Assembly: GCF_964199755.1 (NCBI RefSeq)
Contig: NC_133925.1
Location: forward strand, 890,618 to 954,617
Source of the DNA: Larus michahellis
Taxonomy: Eukaryota; Chordata; Aves; Charadriiformes; Laridae
DNA: 64,000 nt
Direction of reading: 5' to 3'
Each line of letters starts with the position of its first letter. The stretch's first letter is position 1. The position numbers were made by a program, and so were the translations under genes. The notes under the pieces were generated by a model. It saw nothing but the letters and a program-made list of their open reading frames with translations. It was not told the origin of the DNA and ran no database searches. Of this stretch, positions 36,301 through 45,768 are shown piece by piece.

Positions 36301-39300
36301 TGCCCCCAAAGGGGACCCAGGCCTCCGGGGAGGGACCCAAACCCCCCCATAGCCCCCCCAAAACTGCCCCCAAAGGCGATCCAAGCCTCTGGGGGGGACC
36401 CCAAACCCCCTCAGAGCCCCCCCAAACCCCCCCAGAGCCCCCCAAAACCCCCCAAAGCCCCCCCCCAAAGGGGACCCAGGCCTCTGGGGGGGAACCCCAA
36501 CCCCCCCATACCCCCCCCCCCCGTAGCCCCCCCCCAAAGGGGCTCACCACGACGGGGCGGGAGAAGGTGACGGCCAAGGTGGCGTCCTCCCGGTCGACGT
36601 AGACGCAGATGATCCTCGGCGGGGGGGTGGCTGTTTTTTTTTGGGGGGGACGGGGACGGACACACACGGACACCCCCCCAGGGCGTTGAAAGAAGCCCGG
36701 GGGGGGGGGGGGGACACCCGGGGGGGGGACAGAGGGGGGTGGGGGGAGGCGTTACCCCGGGAGAGGACGCAGCGCAGGTAGACCCAGGCGCTCTGGTCGG
36801 TGGGGTCGGTGAAGACGGCGTTTTGGACCAGCTCCAGCTCTGCGGGGGGGGGTCGGGGGGGTCGGGGGGGGGTCGGGGGGGGGGGACACGGACAGCCAGG
36901 GGGACCCAGGCGGCCGGGGGGGCACCCAAAAGCCTTATAAGCCCCCCAAAACCCCCGTAGCCCCTTCAAACCCCCCCCCCAAAGGGGACCCGGGTGTCCG
37001 GGGGGGCCCCAAAACCCCCCCCATAGCCCCCCCCCCCCAAAACTGACCCCAAAGGTAACCCGGGGGGGGACCCAAAATCCCCCATAACCCCCCCATAGCC
37101 CCCCCAAAGGGGACCCGGGCGTCCGGGGGGGGACCCAAAACCCCCCATAACCCCCCAAAACCCCCCCATAGCCCCCCCAAAGGGGACCCGGGCGTCCGGG
37201 GGGGGCCCAAAACCCCCCCCATAGCCCCCCCCCCCCCAAACTGACCCCAAAAGTAACCCGGGGGGGGGGCCAAAATCCCCCATAACCCCCCAAAACCCCC
37301 CCATAGCCCCCCCAAAGGGGACCCGGGCGTTGGGGGGGGGGGGACACAAAACCCTCCCATAACCCCCCCCCCAAAACTGACCCCAAAAGGGGACCCAAAA
37401 CCCCCCATAATGCCCCAAACCCCCCCCATAGTCCCCCCAAAGGGGACCCGGGCGTCCGGGGGGGGCCCCATAACCCCCCGAACCCCCCCATAACCCCCCC
37501 CGAAACCCTCCCAGTACCCCCTAGAACACCCCCCCCCCCCCCCCCCAAAAAAAGGGGACCCCCCCCCGAAATAGGGACCCAGGCCCTCGGTGGGGTTGGG
37601 GCACCCCCATAAGCGGGGTTTTGGGGGGGGATGGAGGGTTTTTGGGGGGCAGGGGGGGGCCGGGGAGGGGGGGGGGGGCCGGACTGACCGGTGGGGAGGC
37701 GCTGGGGGGGCACCCCCCCTCCGCCGGGGGGGGTCAGCAGACGCAGCCGATGGTGCCAGGCGGAAAAGTTGGAAAAGTCGCGGCTGAGCAGGGCCCCGGC
37801 GAAGGCCAGCTCCGCTTCGGGGTCTTCCTCGGCCGCCAGCGCCCGCCGGTGCTCCCAGGCGTGGACTAGGAGGGGGGGGGACACACACCAGTAAGGACCA
37901 GTAAGCACTGGGGGGGTCCCCCGCCCAGCCCCGAACCCGCTTTGTCCCGTTCTGGCAATTCCCAGTATAAACCAGTAAGGTTTAGCACCCAAAAGCCCCT
38001 CCCAGTACGGTCTGAGACCCCCCGGGTCGCCTTCCGCCAGCTCCCAGTATAAACCAGTAACCTCCGCCGCCCCCAAACCCCCTCCCAGTATGGTCTGAGA
38101 CCCCCTGGGCCGCCTTCCGCCAGCTCCCAGTATAAACCAGTAACCTCCGCCGCCCCCAAACCCCCTCCCAGTATGGTCTGAGACCCCCTGGGCCGCCTTC
38201 CGCCACCTCCCAGTATAAACCAGTAACCTCCGCCGCCCCCAAACCCCCTCCCAGTATGGTCTGAGACCCCCCGGGCCGCCTTCTGCCACCTCCCAGTATA
38301 AACCAGTAACCTCCACCACCCCCAAACCCCCTCCCAGTATGGTCTGAGACCCCCCAGGCTGCCTTCCGCCAGCTCCCAGTATAAACCAGTAACCTCCGCC
38401 GCCCCCAAACCCCCTCCCAGTATGCTCTGAGACCCCCCGGGCTGCCTTCCACTGCCTCCCAGTATAAACCAGTAACCTCCACCGCACCCAAACCCCCTCC
38501 CAGTACGCTCTGAGACCCCCCGGGCCGCCTTCCGCCACCTCCCAGTATAAACCAGTAACCTTCACTGCGCCCAAACCCCCTCCCAGTATGGTCTGAGACC
38601 CCCCCGGCTGCCTTCCGCCAGCTCCCAGTATAAACCAATAACCTTCACTGCGCCCAAACCCCCTCCCAGTATGGTCTAGAGACCCCCCCGGCTGCCTTCC
38701 ACCAGCTCCCAGTATAAACCAGTATGCGTTGTCTGCCCAAAACCCCCTCCCAGTATGGTCTGAGACGCCCCCGGCTGCCTTCCACCAGCTCCCAGTATAA
38801 ACCAGTACGCGTTGTCTGCCCAAAACCCTCTCCCAGTATGCTCTGAGACCCCCTGGGCCGCCTTCCGCCAGCTCCCAGTATAAACCAGTAACCTCCACTA
38901 CCCCCAAACCCCCTCCCAGTATGGTCTGAGACCTCCCGGGCCGCCTTCCGCCAGCTCCCAGTATAAACCAGTAACCTTCACTGCGCCCAAAGCCCCTCCC
39001 AGTATGGTCTGAGACCCCCCGGGCTGCCTTCCACCAGCTCCCAGTATAAACCAGTACGCGTTGTCTGCCCAAAACCCTCTCCCAGTATGGTCTGAGACCC
39101 CCCGGGCCGCCTTCTGCCACCTCCCAGTATAAACCAGTAACCTCCGCCACCCCCAAACCCCCTCCCAGTATGGTCTGAGACCCCCCCGGCTGCCTTCCAC
39201 CAGCTCCCAGTATAAACCAGTACGCGTTGTCTGCCCAAAACCCCCTCCCAGTATGCTCTGAGACCCCCCAGGCCGCCTTCCGCCAGCTCCCAGTATAAAC

Positions 39301-42300
39301 CAGTAACCTCCGCCGCCCCCAAACCCCCTCCCAGTATGCTCTGAGACCCCCTGGGCTGCCTTCCACCAGCTCCCAGTATAAACCAGTAACCTCCAGCGCA
39401 CCCAAACCCCCTCCCAGTATGGTCTAGAGACCACCCCGGCTGCCTTCCACCAGCTCCCAGTATAAACCAGTACGCGTTGTCTGCCCAAAACCCTCTCCCA
39501 GTATGGTCTGAGACCCCCCGGGCCGCCTTCTGCCACCTCCCAGTATAAACCAGTAACCTCCGCCACCCCCAAACCCCCTCCCAGTATGGTCTGAGACCCC
39601 CCCGGCTGCCTTCCACCAGCTCCCAGTATAAACCAGTACGCGTTGTCTGCCCAAAACCCCCTCCCAGTATGCTCTGAGACCCCCCAGGCCGCCTTCCGCC
39701 AGCTCCCAGTATAAACCAGTAACCTCCGCCGCCCCCAAACCCCCTCCCAGTATGCTCTGAGACCCCCTGGGCTGCCTTCCACCAGCTCCCAGTATAAACC
39801 AGTAACCTCCAGCGCACCCAAACCCCCTCCCAGTATGGTCTAGAGACCACCCCGGCTGCCTTCCACCAGCTCCCAGTATAAACCAGTAAGCTCTACCGCC
39901 CCCAAACCCCCTCCCAGTACGCTCTGAGACCTCCCTGGCTGCCTTCCACCAGCTCCCAGTATAAACCAGTACGCTTTGTCTGCCCAAAAGCCCCTCCCAG
40001 TATGCTCTGAGACCCCCCCGGGCCGCCTCCCAGTACAAACCAGTATAAACCAGTAGGCCTTCCCTCCCCCAAACGGCCCCTGGCTCCAACCCGGCGGCTT
40101 CTAAGGGGGGGGTTAAACGCCCCCCCCCCGCGGGGGCCCACAACGCCCTCAACTCCCCCCCCCCCCCCCTTCCCCCCCTCTCCCAGTTGCTCCCAGTATA
40201 AACCAGTGGGGCTCACAGTTGCGGGGGTCGGTGGCCAGCAGGCGGTCGCAGAGGGCTCTCTCGGCGGTGGCCGCGGGGGGGGGTCGGTGGCCGGGGGGGG
40301 CCGGGGGGGGCCGGTGCCGCAGCACCCAGCCCCGGTGGTGCCAGGCCCCGTAGGATTTGGGGTTCACCCCCAGGCACCCCCCCACGAAGGCCAGCTCCCC
40401 CGGCACCCTGCCCCCCCCGAAACCAGTACGGACCAGTCAGGCACTGGGGAGGGACTGGGAGTGACGCACCCCCGCTCCCAGTGCACCCCCCCAGGGCCCC
40501 CCCCAGGGCCCCCAAATCCCCCCCCAGTCCCCTCCCAGTGCCCCCCGATCCCCTCCCAGTCCCTCCCAGTTCCTCCCAGTCCCTCCCAGTGCCCCCCAGT
40601 CCCCTCCCAGTGCCCCCAAATCCCCTCCCAGTCCCTCCCAGTCCCCTCCCAGTTCCCTCCCAGTACCCCCCAGTGCCCCCCAGTGCCCTCCCAATCCCTC
40701 CCAGTGTCCCCAAATCCCCTCCCAGTGCCCCCCAGTCCCCTCCCAGTCCCTCCCAGTGCCCCCCAGTCCCCTCCCAGTGCCCCCCAGTTCCCCCCCACTC
40801 CCCCAAACCCCCTCCCAGTGCCCCCAAATTGCCTCCCAGTGCCCCCCAGTCCCCTCCCAGTCCCTCCCAGTTCCTTCCCAGTACCCCCCAATCCCCTCCC
40901 AGTGCCCCCAAATCCCCTCCCAGTCCCTCCCAGTTCCCTCCCAGTTCCCTCCCAGTACCCCCCAGTGCCCCCCAATCCCCTCCCAGTGCCCCCCAGTCCC
41001 CTCCCAGTCCCTCCCAGTTCCTTCCCAGTACCCCCCAATCCCCTCCCAGTGCCCCCAAATCCCCTCCCAGTGCCCCCCAGTTCCCTCCCAGTGCCCCCCA
41101 GTCCCCTCCCAGTGCCCCCAAATTGCCTCCCAGTGCCCCCCAGTCCCCTCCCAGTCCCTCCCAGTGCCCCCCAGTCCCCTCCCAGTCCCTCCCAGTTCCT
41201 CCCAGTACCTCCAAATCTTCTCCCAGTGCCCCCCAGTCCTTCCCAGTGCCCCCAAATCCCCTCCCAGTCCCTCCCAGTTCCCCCCCACTGCCCCCAACCC
41301 CCCTCCCAGTGCCCCCCCAGCCCCTCCCAGTGCCCCCAAACCCCCTCCCAGTGCCCCCCAGTCCCCTCCCAGTTTCCTCCCAGTGTCCTCCAGCCCCTCC
41401 CAGTGCCCCCCAATCCCCTCCCAGTGCCCCCCCAGTCCCTCCCAGTACCCCCAAATCCCCTCCCAGTGCCCACCAGTGCCCTCCCAGTCCCTCCCAGTGC
41501 CCCCAAATCCCCTCCCAGTCCCTCCCAGTGCCCTCCAGTCCCCCCAAATCCCCTTCCAGTGCTCCCCAGCTCCCCCAAATCTCCTCCCAGTCCCTCCCAG
41601 TGGCCCCCAGTCCTTCCCAGTGTCCCCAAATCCCCTCCCAGTGCCCCCCAGTCCCTCCCAGTACCCCCAAATCCCCTCCCAGTGTCCCCCAATCCCCTCC
41701 CAGTCCCTCCCAGTGCCCCCCAATCCCCTCCCAGTGCCCCCAAATCCCCTCCCAGTCCCTCCCAGTGCCCTCCCAGTCCCCCCAAATCCCCTTCCAGTGC
41801 TCCCCAGCTCCCCCAAATCTCCTCCCAGTCCCTCCCAGTGCCCCCCCAGTGCCCCCCAGTCCTTCCCAGTGCCCCCAAATCCCCTCCCAGTGCCCCCCAG
41901 TGCCCCCCAATCCCCTCCCAGTCCCCCCAAATCCCCTCCCAGTGCCCCCCAATCCCCTCCCAGTCGCTCCCACTGTCCCCAAATCCCCTCCCAGTGCCCT
42001 CCCAGTGCCCCCCCAATCCCCTCCCAGTCCCTCCCAGTGCCCCGCAGTCCTTCCCAGTGTCCCCAAATCCCCTCCCAGTGCCCCCCCAGTCCCTCCCAGT
42101 GCCCCCAAATTGCCTCCCAGTGCCCCCCAGTCCCCTCCCAGTCCCCCCAAATCCCCTCCCAGTGCCCTCCCAGTGCCCCCCAGTGCCCCCAAATCCACTC
42201 CCAGTGCCCTCCCAGTCCCCCCCCAGACCCTCCCAGTGCCCCCCAATCCCCTCCCAGTCCCCCCAAATCCCCCCAGTGCCCACCAGTGCCCCCCAGTCCC

Positions 42301-45211
42301 CTCCCAGTGCCCCCAAATCCCCTCCCAGTCCGTCCCAGTGCCCTCCCAGTCCCCCCAAATCCCCTTCCAGTGCTCCCCAGCTCCCCCAAATCTCCTCCCA
42401 GTCCCTCCCAGTGGCCCCCAGTCCTTCCCAGTGTCCCCAAATCCCCTCCCAGTGCCCCCCAGTCCCTCCCAGTACCCCCAAATCCCCTCCCAGTGTCCCC
42501 CAATCCCCTCCCAGTCCCTCCCAGTGCCCCCCAATCCCCTCCCAGTGCCCCCAAATCCCCTCCCAGTCCCTCCCAGTGCCCTCCCAGTCCCCCCAAATCC
42601 CCTTCCAGTGCTCCCCAGCTCCCCCAAATCTCCTCCCAGTCCCTCCCAGTGCCCCCCCAGTGCCCCCCAGTCCTTCCCAGTGCCCCCAAATCCCCTCCCA
42701 GTGCCCCCCAGTGCCCCCCAATCCCCTCCCAGTCCCCCCAAATCCCCTCCCAGTGCCCCCCAATCCCCTCCCAGTCGCTCCCACTGTCCCCAAATCCCCT
42801 CCCAGTGCCCTCCCAGTGCCCCCCCAATCCCCTCCCAGTCCCTCCCAGTGCCCCGCAGTCCTTCCCAGTGTCCCCAAATCCCCTCCCAGTGCCCCCCCAG
42901 TCCCTCCCAGTGCCCCCAAATTGCCTCCCAGTGCCCCCCAGTCCCCTCCCAGTCCCCCCAAATCCCCTCCCAGTGCCCTCCCAGTGCCCCCCAGTGCCCC
43001 CAAATCCACTCCCAGTGCCCTCCCAGTCCCCCCCCAGACCCTCCCAGTGCCCCCCAATCCCCTCCCAGTCCCCCCAAATCCCCCCAGTGCCCACCAGTGC
43101 CCCCCAGTCCCCTCCCAGTGCCCCCAAATCCCCTCCCAGTCCGTCCCAGTGCCCTCCCAGTCCCCCCAAATCCCCTTCCAGTGCTCCCCAGCTCCCTCAA
43201 ATCTCCTCCCAGTCCCTCCCAGTGCCCCCCCAGTGCCCCCCAGTCCTTCCCAGTGTCCCCAAATCCCCTCCCAGTGCCCCCCAGTCCCCTCCCAGTCCCT
43301 CCCAGTGCCCCCCAGTCCCCTCCCAGTGCCCTCCCAGTGCCCCCAGTGCCCCCCAATCCCCTCCCAGTGCCCTCCCAGTGCCCCCCAATCCCCTCCCAGT
43401 CCCTCCCAGTGCCCCCCCAGTCCCTCCCAGTCCCTCCCAGTCCCTCCCAGTGCCCTCCCAGTGCCCCCCCAGTCCCCCCCAGTCCCTCCCAGTGCCCCCA
43501 GTTCCCTCCCAGTCCCTCCCAGTGCCCCCCAATCCCCTCCCAGTGCCCCCCAATCCCCTCCCAGTGCCCTCCCAGTGCCCCCCCAGTCCCTCCCAGTGCC
43601 CCCCCAGCGCCCACCAGTCCTGGGGGGGCCCGCGGAGGGCGCAGCGGCGCAGGTTCCAGCAGGTGCCCACGTCGGGGTTGGCCGCCAGCACCGCCCCCGT
43701 CAGGGCCAGCACCTCCCCGTCCAGCTGGCCCCGCGCCCGCTGGCCCCCGGGGGGGGGGGGGGGGGACACAGAGGTCACGCGGGGTCACGCGGGGTCATGT
43801 GGGGGTCATGCGAGGTCACGCGGGGGTCACACGAGGTCACGGACCACACACACACCACCCCCCCCCCCCTCCCCGGGGGCCTGATGCGGGGTCACGTGTC
43901 CCGCGGCGGGGGTGGGAGGTCGGGGGTCAGAGGTCAGGGGTCAGGGGTCACCTTCTCCAGCAGGGTGTCCATGGCGGAGCGGTAGAGGCGGAGCTTCTCC
44001 TCCCGCTGCCGGCGGCGGGCGGCGTCCGGGGGGCGGAGCTTCAGGCGGCCGTGCTGCAACGGCAACGGGGGGCGCTGGGGGGGACTGGGGGGGGACTGGG
44101 GAGCACTGGGAGGGACTGGAGGTTAACTGGGAGGCATTGGGAGGTGACTGGGAGGGACTGGGAGGGCCTGGCGCATGACTGGGAGGGACTGGAGGGTGAC
44201 TGGGAGGGACTGGAGGGTGACTGGGAGGGACTGGAGGGTGACTGGGAGGCATTGGGAGGTGACTGGGAGGGACTGGGAGGGCCTGGCAGGTGACTGGGGG
44301 GGACTGGTGGGTGACTGGGAGGGACTGGGGAGCACTGAGAGGGACTAGTGGGTGACTGGGAGGGACTGGGGGGTGACTGGGGGGCACTGGGAGGGACTAG
44401 AGGTTAACTGGGAGGCACTGGGAGGGACTGGAGTTTAACTGGGGGGCACTGGGAGGGACTGGGGGGCACTGGGAGGGCCTGGCGGGTGACTGGGAGGGAC
44501 TGAAATGGACTGGGAGGCACTGGGAGGTGACTGGGAGACACTGGTGAGTGACTGGGAGGCACTGGGAGGGACTGGGGGGTGACTGGGAGGGACTGGAGGT
44601 TAACTGGGAGGCACTGGGAGGGACTGGAGTTTAACTGGGGGGCACTGGGAGGGACTGGGGGGTGACTGGGAGGGACTAGGGGGCACTAGAAGTTAACTGG
44701 GAGGCAGTGGGAGGGACTGGAGTTTAACTGGGAGGGACTGGGGCGTGACTGGGGGGGACTGGGGGGCACTGGGAGGGACTGACAGGTGACTGGGAGGGAC
44801 TGGAGGTTAACTGGGGGACACCTGGGGGGACAGGGAGGGACTGGTGGGTGACTGGGAGGCACTGGGAGGGACTGGAGGTTAACTGGGAGGGACTGAAGTT
44901 CAACTAGGGAGCACTGGGAGGGACGGGCGGGTGACTGGGAGGGACTGGGGAGCACTGGGAGGGACTGGGAGGCTCTAGAAAGTGACTGGGAGGGATTGGA
45001 GGTTAACTGGGAGGGACTGGGAGGTGACTGGGAGGGACTGGGAGGGACTGGAGGTTAACTGGGAGCGACTGGGAGGGACTGGGAGGTGACTGGGAGGCAC
45101 TGGGAGGGACTGCCCCGTAACTGGGAGCTACTGGGATGCCCCAGTGCATCCCCGGGGGGGACACCGCGGTGGATTATGGGATGGGGGGGGGGGGGGGCGC
45201 TCCCTCACCAT
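30378..45211 (-). CDS. RABGGTA: Rab geranylgeranyltransferase alpha subunit, complete
   Basis: Alpha subunit of RabGGTase, which with RABGGTB and the escort protein REP adds geranylgeranyl groups to Rab C-terminal cysteines. Coding exons: 45211-45209, 44053-43952, 43739-43615, 40407-40217, 37865-37689, 36839-36756, 36630-36548, 35442-35341, 35229-35133, 35059-35008, 34408-34320, 33759-33671, 33590-33468, 32552-32439, 31591-31504 and 30526-30378; 555 residues (human 567), every phase consistent. The start codon is the last codon of exon 1. Exon 2 gives HGRLK, so His2, which binds the active-site zinc in the rat enzyme, is kept. PFTA repeats show NPKSYGAWHHRGW, RNFHAWEHRRAL, FSNFSAWHHR and DPTDQSAWVY. 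An Ig-like insert follows (about residues 230-340), then leucine-rich repeats from about residue 440 (VTRLELGGNGLGGLPPAI) to the end. Confidence 0.97.
30550..31500. repeat. AAGCCCCGCCCC array, last RABGGTA intron
   Basis: C-rich units of about 12-25 bp based on TAAGCCCCGCCCCCGCTCCA, filling the intron between RABGGTA coding exons 15 and 16. Every unit carries a GC box. Confidence 0.88.
31610..32430. repeat. CCCCATAGATGTGGGTCCC array, RABGGTA intron 14
   Basis: Units of about 35-45 bp with GCCCCATAGATGTGGGTCCC, organised as a higher-order repeat of about 145 bp. For example, the TGGGGGTCCC blocks near 31671, 31816 and 31961 are 145 bp apart. Confidence 0.9.
32580..33430. repeat. AAGCCCCTCCCACCCC array, RABGGTA intron 13
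   Basis: Over forty units of 16-22 bp, AGCCCCTCCCACCCCCTCCA with variants. CCTCCCACCC is a CACCC/KLF-like box in each unit. Confidence 0.92.
33780..34265. repeat. CCAAAGGGGACCCAGGCG family, RABGGTA intron 11
   Basis: About eight units of about 60 bp holding CCCCCCAAAGGGGACCCAGG, CGCCCGGGGGGACCCGAAAC and AAACCCCCTAAAACC. Related arrays lie at 35.46-36.54, 36.90-37.51 and 62.70-63.85 kb. Confidence 0.88.
34480..34850. repeat. 86-bp repeat with CArG box, RABGGTA intron 10
   Basis: Three tandem units of about 86 bp plus a diverged fourth. Each has GGGGCGTGGCTTGGCCAAAG, TTCGGCGCAGTGGGAGGGGC and CCTTTTATGG. CCTTTTATGG, a perfect CArG-box match, lies at 34484-34493, 34607-34616, 34693-34702 and 34779-34788. 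Confidence 0.88.
35455..36540. repeat. CCAAAGGGGACCCAGGCC family, RABGGTA intron 7
   Basis: About seventeen units of roughly 62 bp with GCCCCCAAAGGGGACCCAGG, CCTCCGGGGGGGACCCCAAC and CCCCCCATAGCCCCCCCAAA. A higher-order period of about 357 bp is visible (blocks at 35971 and 36328). Confidence 0.9.
36900..37510. repeat. CCAAAGGGGACCCGGGCG family, RABGGTA intron 5
   Basis: Same family as the arrays at 33.8 and 35.5 kb, in another RABGGTA intron: CCCCAAAGGGGACCCGGGCG, TCCGGGGGGGGACCCAAAAC and CCCCCCATAACCCCCC. Confidence 0.88.
37940..40200. repeat. 83-bp CCCAGTATAAACCAGTA array, RABGGTA intron 4
   Basis: About 26 units of 83 bp: CTCCCAGTATAAACCAGTAA, CCTCCGCCGCCCCCAAACCC, CCTCCCAGTATGGTCTGAGA and CCCCCCGGGCCGCCTTCCGC. 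A five-unit higher-order repeat of about 416 bp repeats nearly unchanged (TACGCG at 39055 and again at 39471). Confidence 0.93.
40440..43612. repeat. CCCTCCCAGTGCCCCCCAGT array, RABGGTA intron 3
   Basis: 3.2 kb of 10-20 bp steps, CCCTCCCAGTGCCCCCCAGT and CAAATCCCCTCCCAGT. From about 41530 to 43210 it is organised as two near-identical 811-bp blocks. The marker CCTTCCAGTGCTCC is at 41552, 41790, 42363, 42601 and 43174, so both pairs are 811 bp apart. Reading frames over 1,000 codons long are open on both strands only because units lack stops. Confidence 0.93.
44065..45140. repeat. ACTGGGAGGGACTGGAGG array, RABGGTA intron 1
   Basis: Irregular units of about 18-40 bp, ACTGGGAGGGACTGG with GGTTAACTGGGAGGCACTGG or GGTGACTGGGAGG, between RABGGTA exons 1 and 2. 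GTTAAC palindromes recur. Confidence 0.9.
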
Positions 45212-45768
45212 GGCGACGGCTCCGGTTGGGGGCGGGGGGGTGAGGCCTGGTCCGGCACCTGCGGGAGAGAGCGAGAGTCGGGAGGGGGGGGGTCCAGGCG
45301 TCCGGGGGGGACCCCCCAACCGTCCGGGAGAGGAGACCCGGGCGTCCGGGGGGGGATCCCGACACCCCCCACCCCTCGGTCAAGGCCCAGCGGGAACGAA
45401 CCGGAACCGGCGGCTGCAGGAGGGTCCGGGACGGCGCAATGGCTGCCGGGGAGAAGGGGCGGAACCGGAAGCCCGCCGCAAAGCACTCTGGGATACACCG
45501 GGGCAAAGGGGCGGGGCCGTTTTGCCCCGTTTGGCAGGGCGGGGCCGCGGGGCACGCTGGGATACAGCGAGGCGGTCCGGCGGCGCCATTTTACCCCCCT
45601 GCTTGGGCCGCGGGGTATGCTGGGATACAACGGGGCAGCCGGGTGCCGCCATTTTGCTGTCTCTCAGGCGGGGCCGCGGGGCGTGCCGGGATACAGCGAG
45701 GCAAAAGGTGGGCCCGCCGCCGCCGCCATATTGCCCACGGGGAGAGAACGCCGGGGGTTGGCGCCGCC
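45212..45768. promoter_or_regulatory. Head-to-head RABGGTA/NOP9 promoter
   Basis: The start codons of RABGGTA (45211, minus) and NOP9 (45769, plus) are 557 bp apart, so this interval must drive both. From about 45480 to 45690 it holds four tandem units of about 62-66 bp, each with a GCTGGGATACARCGRGGC block (near 45489, 45556, 45618 and 45684). Next come GGGGCCGCGGGG and GCCGCCATTTT or GCCGCCATATT (YY1-like). GCTGGGA resembles the core of ZNF143/SBS sites. There is no TATA box. Confidence 0.7.

Noticed and set aside
37940-40200. TATA-like boxes (AGTATAAACC) in many copies
   Set aside because: They are part of the 83-bp repeat unit inside an intron, with no associated start or CpG promoter.
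40206-44293. Giant Pro/Ser/Gln-rich and Gly/Trp-rich open reading frames
   Set aside because: They run through tandem repeats in the RABGGTA intron, are open on both strands at once, and have no domain. The exons of RABGGTA explain the only conserved protein sequence.
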